A DNA stretch of 64,000 nt from ZC4RG30 sp965652645 (GCA_965652645.1 CBFGXE010000012.1:15361-79360), one strand, 5' to 3'. Positions 7,811 through 17,758 are shown, counted from the first letter of the stretch. Notes: generated from the sequence alone by a model not told the origin. Program-made: numbers and translations.

Positions 7811-9583
7811 ATGTACCAACCCCCGCTACGCGACCTGCAGTTCGTGATGCACGAGCTGCTGGGGAGCGAGGCCGTGCTGCCCGAGATCTATCCCGAGGCA
7901 GGCTATTCTCGCGAACTGGCCGACAACATCGTCGAAGAGGCAGGCAAATTCGCCCAAAATGTCCTGGACCCGCTCAACGCGACCGGGGATAGGGAAGGGG
8001 CGCGCTGGACGCCGGAAGGCGTGGTGATGCCCAAGGGTTTCCGCGAGGCCTACCAGGCCTACGCCGAGGCCGGCTGGGCGCAGCTTTCCATCGATCCGGA
8101 GCTGGGCGGCCAGGGCATGCCGCAGCTGGTGAACTCGGCCGTCGAGGAGCTGATGTTCGCCGGCAACATGGCCTTCTTCCTCGGCACCTCGCTGGCGCGC
8201 GGTGCCGTGGAGGCCATTTCGGCCTCGGCCACCGGGGAGCAGAAGGCGCTGGTGCTGCCGAAGCTGGTCAGCGGCGAGTGGATGGGCACCATGAACCTCA
8301 CCGAGCCGCAGGCCGGGTCGGACCTGGCGCTGCTGCGCACCCGCGCGGTGCCCGAGGGGGACCACTACCGCCTGTTCGGCCAGAAGATCTTCATCACCTA
8401 CGGCGAGCACGACCTTACCGACAACATCATCCACCTGGTGCTGGCGCGGCTGGATGGCGCGCCGGAAGGCGTGAAGGGCATCTCGCTGTTCTGCGTGCCC
8501 AAGTACCTCATCAATCCCGATGGTTCGCGCGGCGAGCGCAATGACGTGCGCTGCATCTCCATCGAACACAAGCTGGGCATCCATGCCAGCCCCACCTGCG
8601 TGATGAGCTTCGGCGAGAAGGAAGGGGCCATCGGCTACCTGCTCGGTCCGCCGCACGCCGGCCTGTCGTTCATGTTCATCATGATGAATGCCGCGCGTCT
8701 GTCGGTGGGCGTACAGGGCGTGGCACAGTCCGAGCGCGCCCTGCAGCGCGCGCTGGAGTGGGCGCGCACCCGCCTGCAGGGCAGGGTGGACGGCAAACCC
8801 TCCCCCGTGCCGATCATCGTGCATCCGGACGTGCGCCGCATGCTGCTGTCGATGAAGGCGCGCACCGAGGCCATGCGCGCGCTGTGCAACTTCGCGGCGC
8901 TGGAGCTGGACAAGGGCCAGCACCTGCCGGACGAGGCGGCGCGCCAGGCATCGCTGGCGCGCGCGGAGCTGCTGATTCCCGTCGTGAAGGCCTGGTGCAC
9001 GGAGACCGCCATCGAGGTCACTTCCACCGGCGTGCAGGTGCACGGCGGCATGGGTTATGTGGAGGAGACCGGCGCCGCGCAATTCCTGCGCGACGTGCGC
9101 ATCACCTCCATCTATGAGGGCACCACCGGCATCCAGGCCAACGACCTCACCGGACGCAAGCTGGGCCGTGACCGGGGCGCGGCGATGACCGCGCTCATCA
9201 CCGACCTGCTGGCCGAACTCGAGGGTGCCGGTGCCAACGGCGCGGCTGCGGCGGCCGCGCGCACCGCGGCCATCGAGGGACTCGGACTGCTGCGCGACGC
9301 CACGGCGGCGGTGCTGGAGCTGCAGTCCAGGGGACAACAGCTGGCGCAGTCGGTGGCGGTGCCCTACCTGAAGTTGTGCGGGCTGGTGGTCTCCGGCTGC
9401 CTGATGGCGCGCGCGGCACGCATTGCCGAAGGGGCAACCGACGCCGCGGATGACTTCTACCGGCAGAAGCTGGTGACCTGCCGCTTCTATGCGGAGCAGG
9501 TGCTGCCGGAAGCGCTGGGACTGGCGCGCATCGTGACCGGTGGCGCCGCCAGCGTCAGCGAGGCTCCTCCGGAGCTGGTGTAA
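7811..9583 (+). CDS. DmdC/AidB-type acyl-CoA dehydrogenase (590 residues)
   Basis: A flavin-dependent acyl-CoA dehydrogenase of the long bacterial type annotated as DmdC-like, which introduces a 2,3-double bond into an acyl-CoA. It has an N-terminal extension before the usual dehydrogenase domain, the FAD-contact segment MGTMNLTEPQAGSDL near residue 160, and VHGGMGYVEETGAAQFLRD near 410. IYEGTTGIQANDL near 436 carries the Glu in the position expected for the catalytic base in this subgroup. The extra C-terminal helical domain is present. The family includes methylmercaptopropionyl-CoA dehydrogenase, but many members act on ordinary medium or long acyl-CoAs, so the substrate is not assigned. 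ATG at 7811 is preferred to the overlapping GTG at 7805. The 3' end overlaps the convergent membrane-protein gene by 29 bases. Confidence 0.85.
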   Translation: MYQPPLRDLQFVMHELLGSEAVLPEIYPEAGYSRELADNIVEEAGKFAQNVLDPLNATGDREGARWTPEGVVMPKGFREAYQAYAEAGWAQLSIDPELGGQGMPQLVNSAVEELMFAGNMAFFLGTSLARGAVEAISASATGEQKALVLPKLVSGEWMGTMNLTEPQAGSDLALLRTRAVPEGDHYRLFGQKIFITYGEHDLTDNIIHLVLARLDGAPEGVKGISLFCVPKYLINPDGSRGERNDVRCISIEHKLGIHASPTCVMSFGEKEGAIGYLLGPPHAGLSFMFIMMNAARLSVGVQGVAQSERALQRALEWARTRLQGRVDGKPSPVPIIVHPDVRRMLLSMKARTEAMRALCNFAALELDKGQHLPDEAARQASLARAELLIPVVKAWCTETAIEVTSTGVQVHGGMGYVEETGAAQFLRDVRITSIYEGTTGIQANDLTGRKLGRDRGAAMTALITDLLAELEGAGANGAAAAAARTAAIEGLGLLRDATAAVLELQSRGQQLAQSVAVPYLKLCGLVVSGCLMARAARIAEGATDAADDFYRQKLVTCRFYAEQVLPEALGLARIVTGGAASVSEAPPELV

Positions 9584-10019
9584 CGGCAGCGGGGGCGGAT
9601 GGAACATCCGCCTCCGGCGGCAGGGCGCTGGGCCAGAGCACGGCGCCCACCATCACGCAGGCGGAGACCACCACCAGCAGCGTGGCCATCCACAGCACGC
9701 CGGCGAAGTGGAACAGCAGCACGGCCTCGACCAGCTGCAGCAGGCCGAAGATCACGATCACCTCGCGCGACACCGATTGCGGCCGGAAGGCCACCAGCGC
9801 GTACAGCGCACCAACCAGCAGGGCCTGGCAGGCAAATGCCAGCCACAGCGCGCGGATCGAGGCCTGCAATGCCGGCGTGATGGTGCTGTTGGCCAGCGCC
9901 ACGTTCAGCACCACGCCGTAGCGGATGAAGTAATACAGCGACACGGCGAGCAATGCCGCCGCGCCGATCAGCATGCAGTAGCGGAAGGACTTCTCGCGCA
10001 TGGTGGATTCAGGATGCAT
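9555..10019 (-). CDS. Small four-helix membrane protein of unknown function
   Basis: A 154-residue protein with four predicted membrane helices (about residues 14-32, 52-76, 83-102 and 106-126) and a proline/alanine-rich cytoplasmic or periplasmic tail. I recognise no family. Its ATG at 10019 overlaps the stop of the upstream lipase gene by 11 bases, so it is probably the last gene of an oxyR-lipase-membrane protein operon. A second Met at 10001 is an alternative start. Its final 29 bases overlap the end of the convergent acyl-CoA dehydrogenase gene. Confidence 0.7.
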   Translation of the reverse strand: MHPESTMREKSFRYCMLIGAAALLAVSLYYFIRYGVVLNVALANSTITPALQASIRALWLAFACQALLVGALYALVAFRPQSVSREVIVIFGLLQLVEAVLLFHFAGVLWMATLLVVVSACVMVGAVLWPSALPPEADVPSAPAAVTPAPEEPR

Positions 10020-11259
10020 GGCTGGCCTGCGGCGGCGGGGCGTTCAGTGAGTCGAGGAAGGTGCGCCTCTGGTCCGGATCCATCCCTGCCCAGTCGAGTT
10101 TTCCGTTGAGCTGGCGGCGCATCTCGCTGTCCGACGCACTCACGGGCTGGTCCTGTTGCGCTGGCGGTGCGGTGGCCAGCGCCGGCCGGCGTCCGGACAA
10201 CAGGTCGACCACTGCAGCCTGCACGCCGGCATCGCGAGGCAGCTCGTTGTGCGCGACGGGGCAGTACCACGCCGGGCTTCCGCGCAGCGTGGCGCGGGTC
10301 ACCGGCACGGTGCCGTCGCCGCTGTATTCATAGCGGTACCAGAACTCCTCGCCGACCTCAGCCACACCCACCGTGGTGAGGAAGCCGTGGCCTGCGATGG
10401 CCTGGATGCGCGGATCGGAGCCGCCCGGATTGAACAGTGGCGCGCGCGCCAGCAGGGTGGCATTGGGCTGTGGCCCGCTGCGCGGCCAGTTGCGTGGTTC
10501 AATGAGGTCGGGATGGTGGTCACGCGGCAGCATCTGGTAGAGGCTGTGGAAGCTGGAGAACACATCGCGCGCCAGGGCCTCGGGCGTGTGCGCGGGGTCC
10601 AGCTGTGCCAGGCGCCGCACCAGTGGATAGACGCCGCGCACGGCCTGCACCGGCGCGAACGATCCGCCATGCGGCGTGCCGAGCGTCACCAGCATGCGCA
10701 CCCGGTCGCCGGCATCTGAAGCCAGCGCAGCGTGTGCCACCAGGCCACCCATGCTGTGGCCGACCACGCTGATCTCGCCCTCCGGGCATTCAGCCAGTTC
10801 GCGCGCGAATGCCGCCGCGGATTCGGACAGGTCCCGCCGCCAGTCATAGGCGAAACCGCGCATCGTGAAGCCCGCGGCATGCAGCGCCAGCTTCAGCGGC
10901 AGCCAGGTATAGGGCATGGCGCCGGTGACAATCAGGTTCTCTCCCGGCACGGCCAGCAGCGACAGCCGGCCGTCCTGGATGTCGGTGGGATCCAGCCACA
11001 GGAGGTTGTCCGGCGTGGGGCGATCGCGCGGCAGCGCCAGTTGCGTGCCCATGATGCCCGGCAGGAAAAACACGATGCGCCGTGGATCAGGCGTGATGGC
11101 TGCAGCCGCAATGGCCAGCATACGCAGCTTCTCGTACTCGCCCTCGCCGAAGTAGGCGACAAGCTCGCGCCGGTGCTCGCCGGTGGCCAGCCACTGCTCC
11201 ACCTGTCCTTCCGGCCAGACCAGGCGGTCGTAGACGGAGACGTCGGCGCCGTGGCTCAC
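10009..11259 (-). CDS. LCAT/lipase-like alpha/beta hydrolase
   Basis: A 416-residue serine hydrolase related to lecithin:cholesterol acyltransferase and PGAP1-type lipases. The oxyanion segment FFLPGIMGTQL is near residues 64-74 and the nucleophile elbow GHSMGG places the catalytic Ser at 169. Candidate acid and His lie in YSGDGTVPV and VAHNELP toward the C-terminus. No signal peptide is evident, so a cytoplasmic site is likely. The frame is open upstream to 11343, but GTG at 11259 forms a GTGA overlap with the oxyR stop and removes an Arg-rich non-conserved leader, so it is the preferred start. Co-transcription with oxyR suggests a link to oxidative damage, perhaps to lipids; that link is inference. 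Confidence 0.75.
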   Translation of the reverse strand: MSHGADVSVYDRLVWPEGQVEQWLATGEHRRELVAYFGEGEYEKLRMLAIAAAAITPDPRRIVFFLPGIMGTQLALPRDRPTPDNLLWLDPTDIQDGRLSLLAVPGENLIVTGAMPYTWLPLKLALHAAGFTMRGFAYDWRRDLSESAAAFARELAECPEGEISVVGHSMGGLVAHAALASDAGDRVRMLVTLGTPHGGSFAPVQAVRGVYPLVRRLAQLDPAHTPEALARDVFSSFHSLYQMLPRDHHPDLIEPRNWPRSGPQPNATLLARAPLFNPGGSDPRIQAIAGHGFLTTVGVAEVGEEFWYRYEYSGDGTVPVTRATLRGSPAWYCPVAHNELPRDAGVQAAVVDLLSGRRPALATAPPAQQDQPVSASDSEMRRQLNGKLDWAGMDPDQRRTFLDSLNAPPPQASHAS

Positions 11260-12167
11260 GCCGCGACCTGCTTCATCGCGGTTTCGGCGATCACGTCGCA
11301 CACGGCGGCGATGGCCGCACCGCGGGCGGAAGTGCGGCGCCACAGCGCGCCGATGTGGCGCACCGGGGCGGGACTGGCAAAGGGGATGATGGCGACGCCG
11401 CGCGCGTTGCCATAGGCACCGGTGCTGGCCAGCTGCGGCAGCAACGTGATGCCGCCGCCCGAGGCCACCATCTGCCGCAGGGTCTCCAGCGAGGTGGCGC
11501 GGAAGTCCTGCTTCTCCTGCGCGTCGGTGCGTGCGCAGATGTCCAGCGCCTGCTCGCGCAGGCAGTGGCCGTCTTCCAGCAGCAGCAGGGTTTCACCATT
11601 GAGGTCGGTGGCCTTCACGCTGCGGCGACGCGCCAGCTCATGCTGCTCCGGCACCGCCACCATGAAGGGTTCGTCGAACAGGCGCCGCTCGCTGAGTCCT
11701 TCGGAGGAGACCGGCAGGGCGAGGATGCCCACGTCGATGTCGCCGGCATGCAGGTGGTCGAGCATCGGGCCGGTCTGGTATTCGTACAGCAGCAGCTCCA
11801 GCCGCGGCAGCTTGCGACGGATGCGCGTGGCCACCAGCGGCAGCAGGTAGGGCCCGATGGTGGGCAGCAGTGCCATGCGCAGCCGGCCGGCCAGCGGATC
11901 GCGCCGCGTTTCCGCGAGCGCGACGATCTCGTCGCTGGCCTCGATGATGCGCCGTGCGCGCGCCACCACCTGCGTGCCCGCCTCGGTGAGGGCGATGCGC
12001 CGCGGATGCCGCTCGATGAGCTGCACGCCGAGGTAGTCCTCCAGCTTCTTGATCTGGGCCGAGAGGGTGGGCTGGCTCACGAAGCAGCGCGCCGCGGCCT
12101 GGCCGAAGTGGCGCGTGTCGGCCACCGCCACGAGGTAGCGCAGGTCCTTGAGCTTCAGGTCGGCCAT
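11256..12167 (-). CDS. oxyR: Hydrogen-peroxide-sensing LysR regulator OxyR
   Basis: A 303-residue LysR protein with the N-terminal helix-turn-helix (HFGQAAARCFVSQPTLSAQIKKLEDYLGVQL). It also has the OxyR redox signature: the segment LLLLEDGHCLREQALDIC puts redox Cys at 202 and 211 with the nine-residue spacing of E. coli Cys199/Cys208. On oxidation these form a disulfide and the protein activates peroxide defence genes. No katG, ahpC or dps gene lies nearby; instead a lipase gene follows with a GTGA overlap. Length and start match the family. Confidence 0.92.
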   Translation of the reverse strand: MADLKLKDLRYLVAVADTRHFGQAAARCFVSQPTLSAQIKKLEDYLGVQLIERHPRRIALTEAGTQVVARARRIIEASDEIVALAETRRDPLAGRLRMALLPTIGPYLLPLVATRIRRKLPRLELLLYEYQTGPMLDHLHAGDIDVGILALPVSSEGLSERRLFDEPFMVAVPEQHELARRRSVKATDLNGETLLLLEDGHCLREQALDICARTDAQEKQDFRATSLETLRQMVASGGGITLLPQLASTGAYGNARGVAIIPFASPAPVRHIGALWRRTSARGAAIAAVCDVIAETAMKQVAA

Positions 12168-12235
12168 AGGCTGATTCTATCGGAAGGCGGTGCGCTGATT
12201 GGCGACCTCACCCGAAACTGCGACCTGGGGCGCTA

Positions 12236-15200
12236 TCAGCCGGTGGTGCGGATCGCCGGCGGGAACAGCTTGTAGACCACCGGCGTCACCAGCCGCGCCA
12301 GCACCGTGGAGGCGATCAGTCCGCCGATGATGGTCCAGGCCATGGGCGAATACAGGCCCGATCCCTGTACGGCCAGGGGCATCAGTCCGCCAATGGCCGT
12401 GGCCGAGGTGAGCAGGATGGGCAGGAAGCGGATCTCGCCGGCCTGCTCGATGGCCTCGTCGAGGCTGGTGCCCTGTTCACGCAGCTGGTTGGTGAAGTCC
12501 ACGAGCAGGATGGAGTTCTTGATCTCGATGCCCAGCAGCGCCACCAGGCCCACTGCCGCGGTGAAGGAGAGCGTGTAGCCGGTGATGAGCAGCATCAGCA
12601 GCGCGCCTACGGCGCCCAGCGGCACCACCGTGAGCACGATCAGCGTGGAGCGGAAGTCGCCGAACTCCAGCACCAGGATGGCGAAGATGCCGAACAGCGC
12701 CACGATGATGGCGATGCCGATGCCGCCAAAGGCCTTGGCGCCCGCCTCGGCCTCGCCACCCAGGCGATAGCGATAGCCGCGCGGCCAGTCGAAGGCATCG
12801 AGCTTCTTCACCACTTCGGCTGTCACCGCCGCGGTGTTGTAGCCCGTGGCCACCTGCGAGTCGATGGTCACGGCACGCTGCCGGTCGAAGCGCTGGATGC
12901 GCGTGGGAGCAGCCGCGAATTTCAGCTCGGCGAGCTGGTCCACCGGCAGCAGCCGGCCCTCCAGGTTGGGAATGCGCGCTTCCTGCAGCGTGGTCCAGTC
13001 CGCGCGGCCACCGGTGGCCGAGCGCAGCACGATGCCGTACTGCTCGCCATCGTCGGCGCGGAAGCTGCCCACCGACTGGCCCGCCAGCGCCAGTCGCAGC
13101 GCCTGGTCGAAGCCGGCCATCGGCACGCCCAGCAGCGCTGCCTTCTCTGGATCGGGTGCCAGCTCGAGATTGGTGCGTGCCACGCGCAGCGGATTGGTGA
13201 CGTCGCGGGTCCCGGGCACGGATTCGATCAGGCCCTGCACTTCGGCCGCGAGTTCCTCAAGCTGCTCCAGGTCCTCGCCCAGGATGCGCACCGCCACGGG
13301 CGCCGACAGCGGCTCGCCCTGCAGGAACTCGTTCACCGTGATCTTCGCGCCGGGAAAGGTGGCGAATTCGCTGCGCAGCGCATCCAGCAGCCGCGGCGTG
13401 CGCCGCGCGTCGAACTCGTGCAGCTGCACGAACACCTCGGCGCGGTTCGACGCGTCGTTGGTGACCATGTGGTTGTAGTAGATCTGCGGATTGCCATGCC
13501 CCAGGTTGGCGAACCAGCCGCGTACTTCCTCATGCCGGCCGAGCACCTCCTCGGTGTAACGCAGGGCGCGGTCGGTCTCGGCCAGGCTGCTGCCGTTGGG
13601 CGTGCTGATGCCGATGAGGAACTGCGGCGTGTCGGCCTTGGGGAAGAGGCTGCTGCCCACCGCCGGCACCAGCAGCAACGTCAGCAGCAGCGCGCCGCCC
13701 AGCGACACCGCCACGGTGGCGCGCGGCCGCGCCAGGCAGTAGTGCAGCGCCGGGCGGTAGTAGCGGTGGATCACGCCCATCACCCGTTCCAGCAGCTTGT
13801 TGTGCTCCGGCTCGCCCTGCGTATTGCCCCGCCCCAGCACGCGGCTGGCGAGGAAGGGAATGAAGAACAGGGCCACGAACAGTGAACCGAGCGCCGTGGA
13901 GATGATGGTCACCGGCAGCACGCGGATGAACATGCCGGGGATGCCCGGCAGCACCGCCAGTGGCACGAAGGCCAGCACCAGCGCCGCGGTGCAGCCCAGC
14001 AGCGCTTCCAGGATCTGCTTCGTGCCGAGGATGGCGGCCTCGGTGCGCGAATGCCCCATGCGCAAGTGGCGGGCGATGTTCTCCACCACCACGATGGAAT
14101 CATCCACCAGCAGTCCCAGCGACAGCACGAAGCCGGCGATGGTGATCTGGTTCAGCGAATAACCCAGCAGGTGCAGCGAGGCCATGCCGATGGCGATGGA
14201 CAGCGGCACGGCCAGCATCACTATGCCCGCTGCCCGCAGGCCCAGCGGCAGCAGGGTGATCAGCACCAGCCCGATGGCGATGCCGAAGTCGGTGTACAAC
14301 CTCTGCAGGCGGCTGGCCACGTTGCGGCTCTGCGCAAAGCCCCGTTCCAGCCTGATGCGCGCCGGCAGCGTGGGCTCGAACTGGTCGAGCGCGGCATCGA
14401 TGCGTTCCTGCACGGCGATGATATTGTTTCCCGGCTGCAGCGTGGCCGTGGCAAACACGGCGCGTTCGCCGCGGTAGCGGCCCAGGTGCGTGTGCTGCGC
14501 CTCGTTCCAGGACACATCGGCCACGTCGCCCACGCGCACGGTCTGGCCGCCAGCGGTGCGGATCACCGTGGTGCGCACCGCCTCGATGCTGTCGTAGCCG
14601 CCGCCGGTCTGCACGCTGAAGCTGCGCGTGTCGAGGTCGACCACGCCGGCGGGCAGGCTGGAATTGGTGGCCTGGATGGCCTGCGCCACCAGCGCCGGCG
14701 TGACGCGCATGCGCTCCATGCGCACCGGGTCGAGCTGCACGCGCACCTCGCGCTCCGGGTAGGCCCAGGAAGCGGTGCTGCGCACGCCATCCACGGCCTT
14801 GAGCACATCCTCCAGGTCCTTTGCCGCGTCTTCCAGTTCGGCGTAGGGCGCATCCGGCGACACCAGCGCGAGCTGCACGATGTTCACCTGCGTCGGGCCC
14901 CAGCGCTCCACTTCGATCTGGCGGATGGCCGCGGGCAACTGCGGCCGCAGGGCGTTGACCTCGCGCGTGATCTCGTCGGTCTTGCGGTCGACGTCGGTGT
15001 GGGCCTCGAACTCCACTGCCACCACCGCCACGCCGTCGCCAATGGTGGTCTCGATGCGGCTGACGTCATCCAGTTCGGCGATGCGGTCCTCTACCGGCTT
15101 GGCGAATTCCCGCTCCAGGTCCACCGGGTCCGCGCCCGGGTAGATGCCGGTGACGAGGAAGCCCGGGGCCTTGATGTAGGGGTCCTCCTCGCGCGGCATG

Positions 15201-15292
15201 CCGAGGAATGAGGTGATCCCCAGCGCCGCCACGCACAGGAAGGCCACCAGCGTGAACTGGTGGCGGCGGATGGGGAATTCGATGGGGTTCAT
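12236..15292 (-). CDS. RND efflux transporter permease (AcrB superfamily)
   Basis: A 1018-residue inner-membrane proton/drug antiporter of the HAE1-like RND family. It starts with the conserved amphipathic start and first helix (NPIEFPIRRHQFTLVAF). It carries the proton-relay Asp pair in LLVDDSIVVVENIARHL near residue 400 and has two large periplasmic loops and a second helix bundle after residue 840. The N-terminal GMPREEDP motif resembles the TriC/MexK-type subgroup rather than AcrB proper. It is the last gene of a tetR-tolC-mfp-rnd operon and starts 10 bases after the adaptor stop. The substrate cannot be read from sequence. Confidence 0.9.
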   Translation of the reverse strand: MNPIEFPIRRHQFTLVAFLCVAALGITSFLGMPREEDPYIKAPGFLVTGIYPGADPVDLEREFAKPVEDRIAELDDVSRIETTIGDGVAVVAVEFEAHTDVDRKTDEITREVNALRPQLPAAIRQIEVERWGPTQVNIVQLALVSPDAPYAELEDAAKDLEDVLKAVDGVRSTASWAYPEREVRVQLDPVRMERMRVTPALVAQAIQATNSSLPAGVVDLDTRSFSVQTGGGYDSIEAVRTTVIRTAGGQTVRVGDVADVSWNEAQHTHLGRYRGERAVFATATLQPGNNIIAVQERIDAALDQFEPTLPARIRLERGFAQSRNVASRLQRLYTDFGIAIGLVLITLLPLGLRAAGIVMLAVPLSIAIGMASLHLLGYSLNQITIAGFVLSLGLLVDDSIVVVENIARHLRMGHSRTEAAILGTKQILEALLGCTAALVLAFVPLAVLPGIPGMFIRVLPVTIISTALGSLFVALFFIPFLASRVLGRGNTQGEPEHNKLLERVMGVIHRYYRPALHYCLARPRATVAVSLGGALLLTLLLVPAVGSSLFPKADTPQFLIGISTPNGSSLAETDRALRYTEEVLGRHEEVRGWFANLGHGNPQIYYNHMVTNDASNRAEVFVQLHEFDARRTPRLLDALRSEFATFPGAKITVNEFLQGEPLSAPVAVRILGEDLEQLEELAAEVQGLIESVPGTRDVTNPLRVARTNLELAPDPEKAALLGVPMAGFDQALRLALAGQSVGSFRADDGEQYGIVLRSATGGRADWTTLQEARIPNLEGRLLPVDQLAELKFAAAPTRIQRFDRQRAVTIDSQVATGYNTAAVTAEVVKKLDAFDWPRGYRYRLGGEAEAGAKAFGGIGIAIIVALFGIFAILVLEFGDFRSTLIVLTVVPLGAVGALLMLLITGYTLSFTAAVGLVALLGIEIKNSILLVDFTNQLREQGTSLDEAIEQAGEIRFLPILLTSATAIGGLMPLAVQGSGLYSPMAWTIIGGLIASTVLARLVTPVVYKLFPPAIRTTG

Positions 15293-15302
15293 CCCGGCGC
15301 CG

Positions 15303-16364
15303 TTACGGCTTCACGTCGATGGGATCGCCGTCGTCCACGTAGGGCGCGCCGGCGGTGATGATGCGCTCGCCCGGCGCCAGCCCCTCGCGGATGGCCACGC
15401 CCTGGCCGGTGATGAAGGCCACCTTCACTTCGCGGCGGCGCGCCACCGCGCCATCGGCGATGAACACGGCTGCCGAGTCACCATTGCCCTCGAGCACGGC
15501 GCCCACGGGCACATAGGGCAGCGTGGCGGCCGCATCTCCCGGCACGATGCTGGCGCGGCCGACAAGGCCGCTCACCAGCGCACGGGAGTTGGGGGCGAGC
15601 TGCGCCTCGATGGCGAAGAGCCCGGTGGCGGGATCCGCGGCACTCGCCACCTGCGTCACCTCGGCGGCGAATCGCTCGCCGGGCCAGGCGTCGAGCGTCA
15701 ACGAGACGGCATCGCCGCGACGGATGCGCACCACGTGCCGGTCGGCCACGGCGAGGCGCACCACGTAGCCGCTGTCCTGTCGTCCCAGCACCAGCACCAC
15801 CTGTCCGGGTGCGGCGTTCTCGCGCTCCTCCACCAGCCGCCGCAGCACCACGCCATCGCCCGGCGCGGTGATGGTGGCGCTGGCCTCGTTGAAGCGCGCC
15901 GCCTGGTATTGCGCGCGCGCCACCTCGGCCTGCGTGCGCAGGTTCTGCAACTGCTCCAGCGGAATCACCTGGTCCGCGTGCAGTGCCTCGCCGCGCGCGA
16001 GGTCGCGTTCGGCCTTTTCCGCCAGTTGCCGCGCCTGCTCGACCTGTGCGGCGATCTCGGTGGGATCCAGTCGCGCCAGCACCTGGCCGCGCTTCACGGT
16101 GTCGCCTTCACGCACGCCGACCTGCTGCACCAGTCCACCGATCTTGAAGGAGAGTCGCAGCTCGTCGCGCGCGGCGATGATGCCGGTGGTCTCGATGGGC
16201 GGCACGGCCGGCCCTGCCTGCACTTCCTCCACGCGCACGGGCGTGATTTGCGGCGCAGCTGCTTCCGGCTCGCGGCCGCAGCCGGGGAGGAGCAGCACCA
16301 GGCCTGCCATCGCGGCCAGTTGCGCGGCACGCAGCGGTGCAGGCGGAAGGGGCGGTGGATTCAT
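15303..16364 (-). CDS. RND periplasmic adaptor lipoprotein (membrane fusion protein)
   Basis: A 353-residue HlyD/AcrA-family adaptor. It has a lipoprotein signal ending in LLPGC (Cys29), a beta-barrel/lipoyl pair flanking an alpha-hairpin (GDTVKRGQVLARLDPTEIAAQVEQ near residue 90 and the matching TITAPGDGVVLRRL near 155), and a C-terminal membrane-proximal domain. It links the permease downstream to the outer-membrane channel upstream. The ATG overlaps the tolC-like stop as ATGA, so translation is coupled. Confidence 0.9.
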   Translation of the reverse strand: MNPPPLPPAPLRAAQLAAMAGLVLLLPGCGREPEAAAPQITPVRVEEVQAGPAVPPIETTGIIAARDELRLSFKIGGLVQQVGVREGDTVKRGQVLARLDPTEIAAQVEQARQLAEKAERDLARGEALHADQVIPLEQLQNLRTQAEVARAQYQAARFNEASATITAPGDGVVLRRLVEERENAAPGQVVLVLGRQDSGYVVRLAVADRHVVRIRRGDAVSLTLDAWPGERFAAEVTQVASAADPATGLFAIEAQLAPNSRALVSGLVGRASIVPGDAAATLPYVPVGAVLEGNGDSAAVFIADGAVARRREVKVAFITGQGVAIREGLAPGERIITAGAPYVDDGDPIDVKP

Positions 16365-17758
16365 GGCGGGGATTCCCTGCTGGTGGACAGGCCGGGGGAT
16401 TCACCGGCCGCGTACTGCATCTCGATGCGTCGTTGCAGCACCTCGAAACGGGTCATGTTGAGCGCCAGCTCGGCCGATGTGAGTGCCGTGCTCGCGTCGA
16501 GGTACTCCACCTGGCTGATCGTGCCGGCGTCGCGCTTGCGCGTGGCGATGCGCTGCGCCGCGCGTGCGGCTTCGGCCCGGGCCTCGGCCACGGCGATGGA
16601 GTCGGTGGCGGAGGCCAGCCGGTCGGCTGCCTGCTGTTGTTCCAGGCTGATCTGGCGCACCAGGGATTCCTGCTGCAGGCGGGCCTGGCGCGTTGCGAGA
16701 CGCGCGCGTTCGGCCTCGGCGCGGCTGGCGCCGCCGTCGAAGAACTTCCAGCTCAGCACCACCGAGGCGGAAAGATAGTTGTAGCCGGGGCCCAGGTCCC
16801 AGTCCTTGCCCTGCGTGCCGGCGTCGATGCCCAGCGACAGCGAGGGCTTCAGCGCCGCCCGGGCCGCACGATGCAGTTCGCCAGCCGCCATGCCCTGCGC
16901 GTCGGCCTGTTCCAGTTCGGGACGCGGGGCGCCGCTGACGGCAGGCAGGTCCAGGGCCGGCACGGGCGCATCCTCCAGCGGCGTGGACAGCGGGCGGTTG
17001 AGCAGGAAGTTCACGTAGCTGCGCGCCTGGTCCACCTGCGCGGCGTTCTCGCGCAATTGCTGCGTGATCGCCAGCTGTTCGGTGCGGGCGCGCAGTACCT
17101 GGTCCTCGGTGACGCGCCCGTTGCTGAACATCGACTCGTTGATGCGCAGGTTTTCCTCGAGCACCTCGGCCGTGGCGCGCAGCACCTCGCCTCCGCGCAG
17201 CGCCTTCAGCCAGTCGAGGTAGCCCAGCCAGACATCGCGGCGCAGCCGCCGCCGCAACACTTCCTCGCCGGCACGCGCGCCACGCAGCAGCTCGCGCTGC
17301 GCCCTGGCCGCAGCGGGAATGGCCGGCTGGTAGAGCGGCTGGCGCAGCGTGACGCGCGTGTCCTGTTCGCGTTCGCGCTGGAAGGGAATGGCCTGGTCCG
17401 GCAGCGGGGAGAAGCGGGGTGGCTCTCCCTGCGCCTCCAGCAGTTCGTTCAGCGTCTGGTAGGCGGGATTCAGCAGCGTGCCGAGCGGCACCTCGAATTC
17501 CCGGCCGCCATCGGCGCGGGTGTAGCGCGCCTGCAGCGCGAGCTCCGGGAAGAAACGCGCACGGGCCGCATCCAGAGCTGCCTCGGCGCGTTCCACCTCC
17601 AGCCCCTGTCCCTGCAGTGCGAGATTGTCCTGCAGGGCAATGGCCACGTATTCCTCGGCCACCGTGGCGGCGTCGCGCACGGACTGGGAGGCGATGACAT
17701 CGGTGGCCGCGAGCAGCGGCAGCAGCGCCAGCATCCCTGCCGTGCGCGTGCGGTTCAC
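16361..17758 (-). CDS. TolC-family outer-membrane efflux channel
   Basis: A 465-residue outer-membrane factor with an N-terminal signal peptide (residues about 1-22) and the duplicated OEP repeat: long coiled-coil helices rich in Ala, Glu and Arg, e.g. ERARLATRQARLQQESLVRQ. The frame is open to 17986, but the upstream part overlaps tetR and looks non-coding. GTG at 17758 makes a GTGA overlap with the tetR stop and gives a clean signal peptide, so it is the chosen start. It should form the trimeric exit duct for the adaptor and RND pump encoded next. Confidence 0.85.
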   Translation of the reverse strand: MNRTRTAGMLALLPLLAATDVIASQSVRDAATVAEEYVAIALQDNLALQGQGLEVERAEAALDAARARFFPELALQARYTRADGGREFEVPLGTLLNPAYQTLNELLEAQGEPPRFSPLPDQAIPFQREREQDTRVTLRQPLYQPAIPAAARAQRELLRGARAGEEVLRRRLRRDVWLGYLDWLKALRGGEVLRATAEVLEENLRINESMFSNGRVTEDQVLRARTEQLAITQQLRENAAQVDQARSYVNFLLNRPLSTPLEDAPVPALDLPAVSGAPRPELEQADAQGMAAGELHRAARAALKPSLSLGIDAGTQGKDWDLGPGYNYLSASVVLSWKFFDGGASRAEAERARLATRQARLQQESLVRQISLEQQQAADRLASATDSIAVAEARAEAARAAQRIATRKRDAGTISQVEYLDASTALTSAELALNMTRFEVLQRRIEMQYAAGESPGLSTSRESPP

